Of a DNA stretch of 64,000 nucleotides, positions 8,113 through 16,764 are shown piece after piece. This DNA is from Photobacterium sanguinicancri. GTDB taxonomy: Bacteria > Pseudomonadota > Gammaproteobacteria > Enterobacterales > Vibrionaceae. Position 1 is the first letter of the stretch. The number at the start of each line of letters is the position of its first letter. Position numbers and translations under genes: made by a program. Where the stretch lies: positions 1,798,001 to 1,862,000 of the forward strand of contig NZ_AP024850.1 of the NCBI RefSeq assembly GCF_024346675.1. The letters run 5' to 3'. Below the pieces are notes generated by a model. It worked only from the letters and a program-made list of their open reading frames with translations, searched no databases and was not told the origin of the DNA.

Positions 8113-9234
8113 ATGAAAAAAGGAATATTTCAGTGCTCTGCATTAGCAGCAGCTATTATTTTATCTGGCTGTAATAGCGATTCATCTGATGATAATAATA
8201 AAGTCGATTATGGCGCAAAGGCTGTAAGTTATCTTGTTGAAATTGCAGATGAAACGCAAGGTATTGGCGATCGTGAAGCAAGCACACAAAAAGAAATTCA
8301 AACAGGGAATTGGATATACGATAAATTAACGGGTTTTGGTTTTGATGTTAATGTTCAACCATTTGCTTATGAAAAGAAAGGGAAAACATATTTTTCAAAT
8401 AATTATATTGTAGAGAAAAAGGGGAAAGTAGATAAAACTATTATTTTGGCTGCACATTATGATTCCACTGGTGTCGATCATGGTTCGTTAGGTGCAACAG
8501 ATAACGGTGCTGGTCTAGCTGCCGCTATTGCTATTGCTGAAAAGCTACAACAAACAGAATTACCATTTAATGTCCGTATTTTATATCCAGGAGCTGAAGA
8601 AAACGGTCTAAACGGTTCGTTATATTATGTCAAAGATGCATTAGCGAATGACAAGCTTAAAAATGTCATAGGCATGATAAATTACGATACTGTTGGTGGT
8701 GGCGATATCGTATATGTCCACGCTGCGCATTCTGATTATGCAGAGTATAAAAGAACATGTGAGTCTTTGGGGTTAACAGAAACGGACTATAGCTTTGATA
8801 CAAAAATGCGAGAAGCGATGCTGAAGGCTTCTGTTGATGTTAATGGCGAAGCGGATAAGTACGTTATTCACCCAACATTCCCAGGTTACCCTGAAGGCGA
8901 AACGGGTTCATGGTCGGATCATGCTGGCTTTGCGTGTGCGGGTATTCCGATTGCTTATGTTGAAGCAACTAACTTCAATATTAATGGGGCGGATGGCTAT
9001 GATGGCTATTCTCAAACCACTAATCCTGCGATGTGGGATTGTTACGACGCTGATAATAAAACGGCATGTAATCGTGCTGAAGAGAAAAAATGGGGTAAAA
9101 TTTGGCATACCGAGTTTGATCGTATCGATAAACTGGAAGAGGCTTTCCCCGGACGTGTCGATAAGCAGCTTAGCGATAATGTGAATATCGTTTTAGAGTT
9201 ATTAACGAGCAACAAATATATTCAAGTTAAATAG
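8113..9234 (+). CDS. M28 family zinc metallopeptidase, lipoprotein
   Basis: A 373-residue exported aminopeptidase-type enzyme. The signal peptide ends in a lipobox (LSGC, Cys20), so it is predicted to be a lipoprotein. Zinc ligands of M28 enzymes are visible: AAHYDSTG (His115, Asp117), GATDNGAG (bridging Asp), PGAEENG (catalytic Glu then ligand Glu), NYDTVGGGD and, near the C terminus, WHTEFDRIDKL (His). The family usually removes N-terminal residues from peptides in the envelope or outside the cell. It stands alone with a terminator right after it and a long AT-rich upstream region. Confidence 0.9.
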   Translation: MKKGIFQCSALAAAIILSGCNSDSSDDNNKVDYGAKAVSYLVEIADETQGIGDREASTQKEIQTGNWIYDKLTGFGFDVNVQPFAYEKKGKTYFSNNYIVEKKGKVDKTIILAAHYDSTGVDHGSLGATDNGAGLAAAIAIAEKLQQTELPFNVRILYPGAEENGLNGSLYYVKDALANDKLKNVIGMINYDTVGGGDIVYVHAAHSDYAEYKRTCESLGLTETDYSFDTKMREAMLKASVDVNGEADKYVIHPTFPGYPEGETGSWSDHAGFACAGIPIAYVEATNFNINGADGYDGYSQTTNPAMWDCYDADNKTACNRAEEKKWGKIWHTEFDRIDKLEEAFPGRVDKQLSDNVNIVLELLTSNKYIQVK

Positions 9235-9260
9235 CGATGCGACAGTGAGCTATTGATGTT

Positions 9261-9301
9261 AATCCCATTTATGAGGCTTGTTCATGAATGGGATTTTTTT
9301 G
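9261..9301 (+). terminator. rho-independent terminator
   Basis: Stem AATCCCATT with AATGGGATT, extended by ATGA/TCAT, followed by seven T. It closes the M28 peptidase gene. Confidence 0.85.
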
Positions 9302-9325
9302 CGGTTATGCACCTCGTGTGCCATG

Positions 9326-9346
9326 CTCATATTGTTCGTATATGAG
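9326..9346 (+). promoter_or_regulatory. hairpin overlapping the ribosome-binding site of the deacetylase-like gene
   Basis: CTCATAT and ATATGAG form a perfect 7-bp stem with a 7-nt loop. Its right arm runs into the GAGAGGTG Shine-Dalgarno of the 9358 start, so it could modulate translation or be an operator. Confidence 0.4.
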
Positions 9347-9357
9347 AGGTGACATGG

Positions 9358-10389
9358 ATGGCACTGAAGCTTGCAATTGTAATACATGTTGAAGAAGAGT
9401 TTGATTGGCATGGTTGCTTTAGCCGAGCGAATAATACAGTTTCGCCACAGCACACATTAATCAATACGATTGAAAAATTACTTGCGATAGGTGCCAAAAT
9501 CACATTGGCGATGGATTATGCTTTTGTCACGAGTATTGAGGGCAAGAAAGTCATTGATCATTTCTTACCTTTAGAGGGGGAGTCTATTGAATTTGCTGCC
9601 CACCTTCACCCTTGGTTGACCCCGCCGTATCAAAATAATTTTTCGCTTTCTACTACAGCGGCATCATTTCCCTGTAATTTAACGAAAGAACTTGAATTTC
9701 AGAAATTAAAAACACTGACAGATATGATTGAACGTGTGAGTCGAGTTAGGCCAGTAACTTATTTAGCTGGGCGCTATGGTATTGGAGTAAATACGCATGG
9801 CGCCTTAAAAAGGCTCGGTTATAAAACAGACTTAAGTTGTTCTCCATATTATGACTTCACACCCTTAGAGGGACCGAATTTTAGTTCACTTACCTGTAAA
9901 GATTATTTAAAGGATAGTGTGTACTATTTACCGCATACTACTGCGATGACTTGTTGGTTTTCTATTCTCGAAAACTGGCTAAATGCAAACCCTCAAACAT
10001 CTTTTAACCGAAGTGACCGCCTAGATTATAGGCTAGCACGAAAACTCTTAGGGGTGAGGTTAGATAGGTTATCTCCAGAAGAAGTATCATTAGCACAAAT
10101 GCAGCGGGTTTTTAATGCTCAGCACAAACAGGGGCAGGAGAAATTTATTATTTCTTTCCATTCCACAAGTCTAATTCCTGGCGCTACACCATATACCCAG
10201 ACTAAATCTGACGTAGATCGTCTAGTAGAAAGACTAATTGATTTTATTACGTGGTTTTACTGTAATCATGACGGAGAAGCCTTTTTACCGAGGGAATGTA
10301 ATTTATATTCCGGAAAGTTGGTGACTAGCCAAAACAAAAAAGAGTCAAATAAAGTTCATATGGCTTCGAATATAGAGGAGGAGTTGTGA
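9358..10389 (+). CDS. polysaccharide deacetylase-like (WalW-type) protein
   Basis: About 343 residues. The N terminus ALKLAIVIHVEEEFDW resembles the first strand and metal-site region of NodB-like deacetylases found in WalW-type proteins, followed by EFAAHLHPWLTPP (candidate HxH metal ligands), a VRPVTYLAGRYGIG block and FIISFHSTSLIPG near the end. Hydrolysis of N-acetyl groups on a surface polysaccharide is the likely reaction, but this is family-level inference. I chose ATG 9358, which has GAGAGGTG 7 nt upstream, over the in-frame GTG 9349. The stop overlaps the start of the glycosyltransferase-like gene by four bases, so the two are translationally coupled. Confidence 0.65.
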   Translation: MALKLAIVIHVEEEFDWHGCFSRANNTVSPQHTLINTIEKLLAIGAKITLAMDYAFVTSIEGKKVIDHFLPLEGESIEFAAHLHPWLTPPYQNNFSLSTTAASFPCNLTKELEFQKLKTLTDMIERVSRVRPVTYLAGRYGIGVNTHGALKRLGYKTDLSCSPYYDFTPLEGPNFSSLTCKDYLKDSVYYLPHTTAMTCWFSILENWLNANPQTSFNRSDRLDYRLARKLLGVRLDRLSPEEVSLAQMQRVFNAQHKQGQEKFIISFHSTSLIPGATPYTQTKSDVDRLVERLIDFITWFYCNHDGEAFLPRECNLYSGKLVTSQNKKESNKVHMASNIEEEL

Positions 10390-11312
10390 ATCATATTATT
10401 CAAGCTGTATCTAGGCGATTTAATAAGTTAGCTTGTGATCAAGTAATGAAGAAGATCATTACAACAGCTCCAACGAGTCATATCGGCTCTAACGATGTAG
10501 CTGTACTTTCCATGATAGGGAAGCGAGTGATTAATGATTATCTGGTGGCAATAAAATCATTTTTATTTTGGTATCCAGAAGTCAGTGTACATGTACTGAG
10601 TGATGGAACTTTAGATGATTCTGACCGCTTATTGATTCGCTCGCACATACATTCAGTCACTTTTTATACTTACAACGATGTTTCTATGGAAGGCCTTCCA
10701 ACAGGTAACTGCTGGGAAAGGTTGGTTACCTTGCTCAATTTGGCAGAGACACGTTATGTCATTCAATTAGACTCGGATATTGTCGTTAACGCAGCTATCC
10801 CTGAAGTAAAATCAGCCGTTGAATCACAAGTCTCATTTGTAATTGGTGATCCGAACTGGAGTCAAGCCGTTCCTCTTGATGAATTATCTCGACTTGCTTC
10901 TCAAAACCTGTCTCAGCACGTTCAATCCCAGTCTGAGCATGTAATGTCACGGATCCCTAGCTTACATGACAAATCAGTTTGTTATTTACGAGGGTGTGCT
11001 GGCTTTACGGGCATCCCTAAAGGTGTGAACAAGCTAGCACTATTACGGCAGTTCTCTCAGGAAATGGCGGCAATACTTGGCGAGGAAAAATGGAGTGAGT
11101 GGGGCAGTGAACAAGTTGCATCAAACTTTATTGCTTCTACGTGCCAAGGTGGACATGTTTTACCTTGGCCTCAGTATCAAACATATATGTTCCCGCAAAG
11201 CACAACTCGCCTTGAAAAGACGTCGCTGATTCATTTTATGGGAACGTGTCGATATAGACATGGTGAGTATAAAAAAGCAGTAAATAGAGCGTTAACTATG
11301 TTGTCACTCTAA
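10386..11312 (+). CDS. glycosyltransferase-like protein
   Basis: A 308-residue protein. It has a GT-A-like core: AVLSMIGKRVINDYLVAIKSFLFWYPEVSVHVLSDG followed by YVIQLDSDIVVNA, a DxD-type metal-binding motif (DSD), then GDPNW and a C-terminal LPWPQYQTYMFPQ. It resembles GT8/GT24-like or uncharacterised nucleotide-sugar transferases. The GTG start sits in a GTGA overlap with the preceding stop, behind GAGGAGGAG. Together with the deacetylase-like gene it forms a two-gene unit that may modify a surface glycan. The acceptor is unknown. Confidence 0.65.
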   Translation: MNHIIQAVSRRFNKLACDQVMKKIITTAPTSHIGSNDVAVLSMIGKRVINDYLVAIKSFLFWYPEVSVHVLSDGTLDDSDRLLIRSHIHSVTFYTYNDVSMEGLPTGNCWERLVTLLNLAETRYVIQLDSDIVVNAAIPEVKSAVESQVSFVIGDPNWSQAVPLDELSRLASQNLSQHVQSQSEHVMSRIPSLHDKSVCYLRGCAGFTGIPKGVNKLALLRQFSQEMAAILGEEKWSEWGSEQVASNFIASTCQGGHVLPWPQYQTYMFPQSTTRLEKTSLIHFMGTCRYRHGEYKKAVNRALTMLSL

Positions 11313-11543
11313 TATTGATTATTCATGTTTTATAGCAAGATTATGCAGCTAGAGGAATTGCCTTTATCTGCATTTTTTCGTTATAATTACAATAGCTTAT
11401 AGTCCTGTATTGAGACTTGTGATCAAAAAAACCATTATTCCATTGGGTGAATTGGCGTTTGTTGCATATTTGCATGTTGGATCATTATTTAACAGTTCTG
11501 CGTATGTTAGTTTTCGTGGTGCATAATGTTGAAGGAGTATAAC

Positions 11544-13052
11544 ATGCAAGATGCAAACACTAGATTCCCCAGTATTGCGAAGGTTTTAATTTTGCGGCAG
11601 TTCCTTTGGGGAGCTGCTTTTTACGGGGCGTATGTTCTATTAACCAAATATTTTCTTTTTGAGCTAAATTACAGTGAAGCTGACACCATCATGATGATGG
11701 GGGCATTTGGTGCTGTTGGTCCCGTATTTTCAGCTGTTGGTGGGTTTATTGCTGATAGGTATATTGGCTCATTCCGTGCGGTATATATTGGCTACACCAT
11801 TTACACTATCGGTTTCTTCTTATTGGGGATGGGTGCATCCACACTGAATGTTCCTCTCAGTATTTTCTCGATTGCTTTGATCGGTTACGCTCGAGGGCTT
11901 TCTGCAACCAGTCCGACAGTGCTATTGGGTAACTCATACTCAGCGACAAACAGGGAAGCTTTCCAACAAGGTTTAACGGTTAACTATTCCATTAATAACT
12001 TGGGGTCGTTTGCTTCTAAATACCTTTTCCCATTCTTGGTAGCGTACTTGGCTTATCAAGGTAACTTCTTTATTTCATCATTTTTGATGCTGATCACCTT
12101 GGTGCTTTTTGTTACTTTCCGAAAACAACTAGCTCAAGTTGGTAATGATATTGACCGTCGCAGCGTTAGCATGAAAACATGGGGTTACTTTGTGGTTGGC
12201 TCTGCATTAATGCTTGGCTTAGTGTTCTGGATTTTCTCTAATCTAGATGAAGGTAAATACCTCCTTTATGGACTGGGTGCATGTGCGATTTTGTATTTCA
12301 TTTATGAGATCACTAAAGCATCGGCAGCATACAAATACAAAATGTGTGGTGTGTTAATTACTATCTTTATCATGATCGTTTTCTATTTTTACTATGGTCA
12401 GATGCTTACCTCGATGAACATCTACGCTATTAACTTAATGGGCGATCAAATCCTTGGATTTATTCCAATTAGACCTGAATCAAATGCGGCTTTTAACCCA
12501 TTGTGGTGCTTTGTGTTGGGTGGACCAATGATTTATGCGTATAGCTGGTTAGAGAACAAAGGTTACTCGCCAACTATTCCGACCAAATTTGCTGTTGCGT
12601 TTATCTTCAGTGGTATTGCATTTAGCTTGTTAGGCTTATCAACGAGCTTTGTGGGTGAAAATGGCAAAATCTCTGCTGATTGGATTTTGTGGGTTCATTT
12701 CTTCCAATCTATGGCTGAATTGATTGTAGGGGCTTTGGGTGCTGGCTTCATTTTTGAAATGGTGCCGCGTTACCTTTCTGCGTTTGCTATTGGCCTTCGT
12801 TCAGTTGCCTTGTCACTCAGTGGGATTTTAGCCGCAGTTATTTCGACTAAGATTGCATTGCCGAAAGGCCAAGAGCTAACGCCTGAAATCATTGAAGGGG
12901 TTTATGCTAGTTACTTTTATAATCTTGCGATTCTTGCCATTGTGATGGCAGTGGTAACACTTGGATTATCTAAAGTAATAGCGAAGCTGATTAACAAAGG
13001 TGAAGAGTTAGAGCGTATAGAGAACGCCTCACAAACCTCGCCACAGTCGTAA
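11544..13052 (+). CDS. POT/PTR2-family proton-coupled peptide transporter
   Basis: About 502 residues with roughly 12-14 predicted membrane segments. The N-terminal helix RQFLWGAAFYGAYVLLTKYF corresponds to the family's ExxERFxYY helix but with the acidic residues changed, and is followed by ADTIMMMGAFGAVGPVFSAVGGFIADRYIG (MFS motif A) and the GYARGLSATSPTVLLGNSY region. The family imports di/tripeptides with protons across the inner membrane. The altered ExxER motif suggests a divergent substrate or coupling. I chose ATG 11544, behind AAGGAG, over the upstream ATG 11526. A strong terminator follows. Confidence 0.8.
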   Translation: MQDANTRFPSIAKVLILRQFLWGAAFYGAYVLLTKYFLFELNYSEADTIMMMGAFGAVGPVFSAVGGFIADRYIGSFRAVYIGYTIYTIGFFLLGMGASTLNVPLSIFSIALIGYARGLSATSPTVLLGNSYSATNREAFQQGLTVNYSINNLGSFASKYLFPFLVAYLAYQGNFFISSFLMLITLVLFVTFRKQLAQVGNDIDRRSVSMKTWGYFVVGSALMLGLVFWIFSNLDEGKYLLYGLGACAILYFIYEITKASAAYKYKMCGVLITIFIMIVFYFYYGQMLTSMNIYAINLMGDQILGFIPIRPESNAAFNPLWCFVLGGPMIYAYSWLENKGYSPTIPTKFAVAFIFSGIAFSLLGLSTSFVGENGKISADWILWVHFFQSMAELIVGALGAGFIFEMVPRYLSAFAIGLRSVALSLSGILAAVISTKIALPKGQELTPEIIEGVYASYFYNLAILAIVMAVVTLGLSKVIAKLINKGEELERIENASQTSPQS

Positions 13053-13065
13053 ATCTCTCTGAATG

Positions 13066-13105
13066 TAAGCCGCACCCTTATTCATTAAGGCTGCGGCTTT
13101 TTTTT
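13066..13105 (+). terminator. rho-independent terminator
   Basis: AAGCCGCA pairs with TGCGGCTT around a T/A-rich loop that can pair further (CCTTA/TAAGG), followed by eight T. It ends the POT transporter gene. Confidence 0.85.
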
Positions 13106-13203
13106 GTTTAATTACAGTGCTATAAAAGAACTAATTATGTTAAGAATAGTTACTTAACTTACATTCCTATACTGATTGATTGGTTACAGATAGAGAGAAA
13201 ATG

Positions 13204-13425
13204 ATGACGGCTTTTAAAGAATATAAAATATTACACATTGTTGAAGGTGGCTGCGGTACCTTGTTGTTAGGCTCTAGTGGTTTACCATTAAAAAAGCTGG
13301 AAGCAACATTGAACGAAGAGGCGGCTGATGGATGGCAGTTGGTGTTTCAGGTTATTGAGCGTAAACGCTTTTGGTTATTTTGGAACCGTGAAGCCGTTAT
13401 TGTCACGTTAGGACGTAATGGGTAA
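13204..13425 (+). CDS. DUF4177 domain small protein
   Basis: About 73 residues: FKEYKILHIVEGG, a Cys/Gly loop, LPLKKLEATLNEEAADGWQLVFQVIERKRFWLFW and REAVIVTLGR. This is the compact DUF4177 pattern (beta strand, helix ending in GW, beta hairpin). The function is unknown. In-frame starts at 13180 (TTG) and 13201 (ATG) also exist. A purine-rich GAGAG just upstream favours 13201 or 13204. Its stop overlaps the yidD start by one base, making a coupled cluster with yidD and the TM2 gene. Confidence 0.75.
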   Translation: MTAFKEYKILHIVEGGCGTLLLGSSGLPLKKLEATLNEEAADGWQLVFQVIERKRFWLFWNREAVIVTLGRNG

Positions 13426-13661
13426 TGCTTATTAAGCGTATAGCGTTAAGCATGATTGAACGTTATCAACGGGGTGGTGGTTCAAAGCATTACTTTAACT
13501 TGGAATGTAACTTTGAACCCACTTGCTCGGAATACACTCGGCAGGCGATTGAACATTATGGTGTCGGGAAAGGGATTCGACTCGGTATGAAACGTATCCG
13601 CCGTTGTAGTGACCCCGACTGTATTCATAAAATTCAGGACCCACTCCCTAATGACGCCTAG
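13425..13661 (+). CDS. yidD: YidD family membrane-protein insertion efficiency factor (extra copy)
   Basis: A 78-residue protein: an amphipathic N terminus (LIKRIALSMIERYQRGGGSKH), then the family signature CNFEPTCSEYTRQAIEHYG and a Cys-containing C-terminal CSDPDCIHKIQDPLP. YidD assists YidC-dependent insertion and is normally encoded between rnpA and yidC near the origin. This copy stands elsewhere, coupled by a TAATG overlap to a DUF4177 gene and followed by a TM2-domain gene. It is slightly divergent and may be a paralogue serving the neighbouring membrane protein. Confidence 0.8.
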   Translation: MLIKRIALSMIERYQRGGGSKHYFNLECNFEPTCSEYTRQAIEHYGVGKGIRLGMKRIRRCSDPDCIHKIQDPLPNDA

Positions 13662-13681
13662 CGAAATATAGCGAGTTTAGT

Positions 13682-14077
13682 ATGATTTTACGTCACGCAA
13701 AATTGAGTCAACAAGAAGATGCATTACGCGTACAGATCCGTCAGTTAACCGATGCGCAGAGAAAACAATATTACAAGCTAGAAGCTGAACAGGTGAAAGA
13801 CCCTGATACGTTTGCTGTGCTTAATTGGTTCTTTGTTGCGGGTCTTCATCATTTCTATTTAGGTAAGTTTGCTCGAGGTGGAGTGAATTTAAGTCTGTTT
13901 TTGTTGTCGATATTAATACTTGTCATCTATCCCAATCATTGGGCAGGTTACAGTATATTTGTCGGCATCTTGGTGATAGAACTACCGCAATTGCTTAGTT
14001 CACAAAATATTGTACATCATCATAACAATCAGATAATGGCAAAGTGTTTAGCGGATGTACGTCATCCTAAAGCCTAG
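13682..14077 (+). CDS. TM2 domain-containing membrane protein
   Basis: A 131-residue protein. A charged N-terminal helix (QQEDALRVQIRQLTDAQRKQYY) precedes a TM2-type module: NWFFVAGLHHFYLGKFARGG, then two hydrophobic segments of about 18 residues (LSLFLLSILILVIYP and SIFVGILVIEL). The GxHHFYLG turn is the TM2 hallmark. The C-terminal tail has a His/Asn-rich HHHNNQ stretch. The function is unknown. It is the third gene of the DUF4177-yidD-TM2 cluster, 20 bp after yidD. Confidence 0.8.
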   Translation: MILRHAKLSQQEDALRVQIRQLTDAQRKQYYKLEAEQVKDPDTFAVLNWFFVAGLHHFYLGKFARGGVNLSLFLLSILILVIYPNHWAGYSIFVGILVIELPQLLSSQNIVHHHNNQIMAKCLADVRHPKA

Positions 14078-14155
14078 CTAGCTCTCGTTTACTTAAAGGC
14101 GACGCCGAGCTCAGCGAAAAGTTTGGCTAAGCACTTTGTAAATGAGGAATGCAGT

Positions 14156-14527
14156 TTGAAATCGATAGTAAAAATGATTGTGTTGGTATCGGCATTGGGT
14201 GCGCTAACAGCGTGCAGTGATGAAGGTGAGCTCGTTGCGACACCCGTCAAGAATGTTCAGAATATCGAGGCAGTAAATAGCCAAACGTTGGATGTGCAAT
14301 GCGATACAGGCATTTGCCAATTTGAGTTATCCACCAGCAGTCATGATGAAATAACCGTCAATATGTTTTACGACGGGCAACGTGCCTTTGAAAAAATTGA
14401 AGGTGTCAGTGTGACAGGCCCTTCAGGTGCAACGGTTAGAATTGAGGGTAATAATCAATTTACGCTTATCCTAAGTGGTGATGATGAACCAACCAAAGTA
14501 CAGGTTATCGACTATTACCGTAACTAA
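14156..14527 (+). CDS. small lipoprotein, unknown function
   Basis: About 123 residues with a lipoprotein signal peptide: LKSIVKMIVLVSALGALTAC, lipobox LTAC. The mature part has a pair of cysteines (VQCDTGICQFEL) likely to form a disulphide, then beta-rich sequence (DEITVNMFYDG, VSVTGPSGATVRIEG). I prefer the TTG at 14156, which has GAGGAATG upstream and gives a compact signal; a TTG at 14123 would add an unlikely polar leader. It follows the TM2 cluster by about 80 bp and converges with ygbA. Confidence 0.65.
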   Translation: MKSIVKMIVLVSALGALTACSDEGELVATPVKNVQNIEAVNSQTLDVQCDTGICQFELSTSSHDEITVNMFYDGQRAFEKIEGVSVTGPSGATVRIEGNNQFTLILSGDDEPTKVQVIDYYRN

Positions 14528-14534
14528 CCCTTTT

Positions 14535-14936
14535 TCACTTCTGATCACAAGCTTCAATTATCTTTCGTCTGTGGCGATTTGACGCATTCGCTACAGGCTT
14601 AGATGGAATTGGTTGCCTTTCTGCCAATAAATGACGTATCGCGAGAATAGGGTGCTTATAGAGCATCCTTGGTCCGCTATAACGCATAATCGTTTGTGAT
14701 GTGTTTTTGTAGTCTGCTTTATAGCAGTGAATTGGGCATTGTCGGCAGGTTGGTTTTGCTTCACCGTAAGGGCAACGATCAAGCTTCATTTCTGCATAGT
14801 GCAAAAAATCATCACAGTCAGCACAAAGTGTTGTCCCTTGGTGATGATCTCGGCAATAAATATGAACCATCGCAGTTAGGGTTTTGAACTCGATATTTAA
14901 TGAGCCAAGTAATATAAGCCCTGCATCCGTTTTCAT
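14535..14936 (-). CDS. ygbA: nitrous-oxide-stimulated promoter family protein YgbA
   Basis: About 133 residues matching the YgbA family: LTAMVHIYCRDHHQ, CADCDDFLHYAEMKLDRCPYGEAKPTCRQCPIHCY (cysteine-rich, likely metal-binding), RMRYSGPRMLYKHPILAIRHLL-type helix near the C terminus. YgbA genes are NsrR-controlled and induced by nitric oxide; the protein helps growth after nitrosative stress. I chose ATG 14936, behind CAGGT, over the longer 14987 start because a candidate NsrR site (14968-14990) covers the longer start. Confidence 0.85.
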   Translation of the reverse strand: MKTDAGLILLGSLNIEFKTLTAMVHIYCRDHHQGTTLCADCDDFLHYAEMKLDRCPYGEAKPTCRQCPIHCYKADYKNTSQTIMRYSGPRMLYKHPILAIRHLLAERQPIPSKPVANASNRHRRKIIEACDQK

Positions 14937-14967
14937 GTGTATACCTGATGTTTTTACGCTAGTTATG

Positions 14968-14990
14968 AACCTATATATAAAATACACCTA
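14968..14990 (-). promoter_or_regulatory. candidate NsrR operator upstream of ygbA
   Basis: The sequence resembles the NsrR dyad (AAGATGYATTT-type half sites), with a good right half AAATACACCT and a poor left half; by eye about 16 of 23 positions fit. Position 32-54 bp upstream of the chosen ygbA start fits a repressor site. Confidence 0.45.
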
Positions 14991-15163
14991 TTTGGTTTTG
15001 TGAGCAAAAGTTGATCACAAAACGTGATTTATATGACATATTTAGCGAAACAGGTAAGCAACATGAAAAAATAACGTGTTTTATTGCAAGAACTGGCCTT
15101 GATGGGTTGATTTCATGGGGTTCGCGCAGTAGTATCCGCTCCTCTTTTTTTGTGGTGGTGTAT

Positions 15164-15457
15164 ATGAGCAGATTTGAGTGCCTTGAAAGAATTGTTGACG
15201 AATACCGTAAGAAAGTTCGCGACGCTGAGTTCAACAAACAGAATGACAGTGAAGTAGCTAAAGTATTGGTATTATTGGTCGGTAACTCTATGTTTAGCTT
15301 GGCAGATGAATTTGCGGATTGGGTTAACCGTGGTGGCGATCGTTCATACGGTGGTAAGTTCTTCGTTTCTAAGCAACTAATGACGTTGTTAGAGCCAGTA
15401 ACTTTCCGTGGTGTGACTGTGCGCCGTGACTCGATTAAGCTATTCCGCGTGTCTTAA
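15164..15457 (+). CDS. conserved hypothetical small protein
   Basis: About 97 residues: SRFECLERIVDEYRKKVRDAEF, a hydrophobic VAKVLVLLVGNSMFSLADEFADW helix, and RGGDRSYGGKFFVSKQL with a C-terminal strand VTFRGVTVRRDSIKLFRV. Codon use is strongly biased to CGT, GGT and AAG, as in well-expressed genes, only from about 15164 onward, which is why I place the start there; an in-frame TTG lies at 15011. No family is recognised. It is cytoplasmic and followed by a weak and then a strong hairpin. Confidence 0.6.
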   Translation: MSRFECLERIVDEYRKKVRDAEFNKQNDSEVAKVLVLLVGNSMFSLADEFADWVNRGGDRSYGGKFFVSKQLMTLLEPVTFRGVTVRRDSIKLFRVS

Positions 15458-15551
15458 GCTGACCGCATAATAGAAATTCAATGACTTTCATGAAGAAAAA
15501 TTGAAGACCAAATTTTTCAATCCAGCTTCATAGACGAAGTATGATTGAACC

Positions 15552-15576
15552 AAAAGGATGCCTCGGCATCCTTTTT
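15552..15576 (+). terminator. rho-independent terminator
   Basis: AAAAGGATGCC, 2-nt centre, GGCATCCTTTTT: a very strong stem with T-run, and the complementary A-run makes it bidirectional. Confidence 0.85.
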
Positions 15577-15686
15577 GCGTTTTTAGCGCATGCATCTTGT
15601 GCTACTGGTCGAGATTGGTATGCTAGCGTTAATACAAGCTAGATAACTCTAGATAAAATAATAAAGTCAGTTAAGAGAAAATCAAA

Positions 15687-16343
15687 ATGGACGCAGAATT
15701 TTGGCATAGCCGTTGGGCTGAAAATCGAATTGGATTTCATTTGGATGATGCAAACCCATTATTATTGAAATATTGGGCTGCATTAGATGCAACGCGTGCA
15801 GACAGCGTATTAGTACCTATGTGTGGTAAATCCATTGATTTGGACTGGCTTGCACAAAAGCACAGCAGTGTTGTTGGCATTGAACTAAGCCAAATTGCGG
15901 TACGGTCGTTTTTTGCAGAGCACCTCTACACGCCAATGGTGATAGAGCAGGGCAATGGCCAAGCTATTTATGAATTTGATGAAATTAAGATTCATTGTGG
16001 TGACTTCTTCACTGTACCGGTTGAACCTACAGATGTGGTTTACGATCGTGCGGCACTGATAGCTATGCCTGAAACACTGCGTAAGCAGTACGCTGAGCGT
16101 TTGTTATCACTGACGAAGCCTGGTGGCCGTATATTACTTATCACGCTGGACTACCCGCAAGAGCAGCTAAATGGTCCTCCATTTTCTGTCGATGAAGCGG
16201 AAGTGAATGCGTTATTTGAAGGCTGCAATATCACGCTGCTAGAGCGTGATGATAAAGATGAATCCCACCCTCGACGCAAGCAAGGTATCTCACGTTTTGC
16301 TGAAGAGGCTTGGTTGATTGAAACGCCAACATTAGCGTTATAA
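15687..16343 (+). CDS. tpm: thiopurine S-methyltransferase
   Basis: A 218-residue SAM-dependent methyltransferase matching bacterial Tpm: MDAEFWHSRWAENRIGFH at the N terminus, VLVPMCGKSIDLDWLA (SAM-binding motif I), VVGIELSQIAVRSFF, VYDRAALIAMPETLR and LLITLDYPQEQLNGPPFSV. The family methylates thiopurines and, in bacteria, selenium or tellurium compounds. Cytoplasmic, monocistronic, with a terminator directly downstream. Confidence 0.93.
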   Translation: MDAEFWHSRWAENRIGFHLDDANPLLLKYWAALDATRADSVLVPMCGKSIDLDWLAQKHSSVVGIELSQIAVRSFFAEHLYTPMVIEQGNGQAIYEFDEIKIHCGDFFTVPVEPTDVVYDRAALIAMPETLRKQYAERLLSLTKPGGRILLITLDYPQEQLNGPPFSVDEAEVNALFEGCNITLLERDDKDESHPRRKQGISRFAEEAWLIETPTLAL

Positions 16344-16365
16344 GAACAAGCCATGAATAATAAAG

Positions 16366-16390
16366 AAAGGAGCGCAACGCTCCTTTTTTT
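16366..16390 (+). terminator. rho-independent terminator
   Basis: GGAGCG, 3-nt loop, CGCTCC followed by seven T, with A-run on the left. It ends the tpm unit. Confidence 0.85.
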
Positions 16391-16764
16391 GTATTGGTCA
16401 TTTATCAGCAAGTGATTATGACAATACTTTAATCATGGAATCACCATGCTCTAAGCTGCCTAATTAACCAGCATAAAAATCAACGTACTGATAAAATTAT
16501 CAGAGCAAGATCAACTTTTTGAGAATTTTTCTTCTTTGATTTTTGCGAGCGATATATCGCTTTGTGGTATTCATCCCTATAAACCCCCTTCCGTATTCGT
16601 CAGTGGTATTTAACCTATTAATTTGATTTCTAATAGGTTTACCTTGTTATTAAAGTCGATGATCTTTCATTCTTATATGCCATTTAGTGCCAACCTTTGT
16701 CGAGTTGATGCTTTTTAGTCAAGGTGTTAATTTCTGGGACTGTTCCCATAGGATGGATATTAAA
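16391..16764. other. gene-free region with two inverted repeats
   Basis: No ORF of note. It holds a 14-bp palindrome AGCGATATATCGCT (16548-16561) and a 9-bp inverted repeat AACCTATTA / TAATAGGTT (16612-16639, 10-nt spacer). Both are candidate operators or an mRNA leader structure for the secreted protein gene at 16765. Confidence 0.5.
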
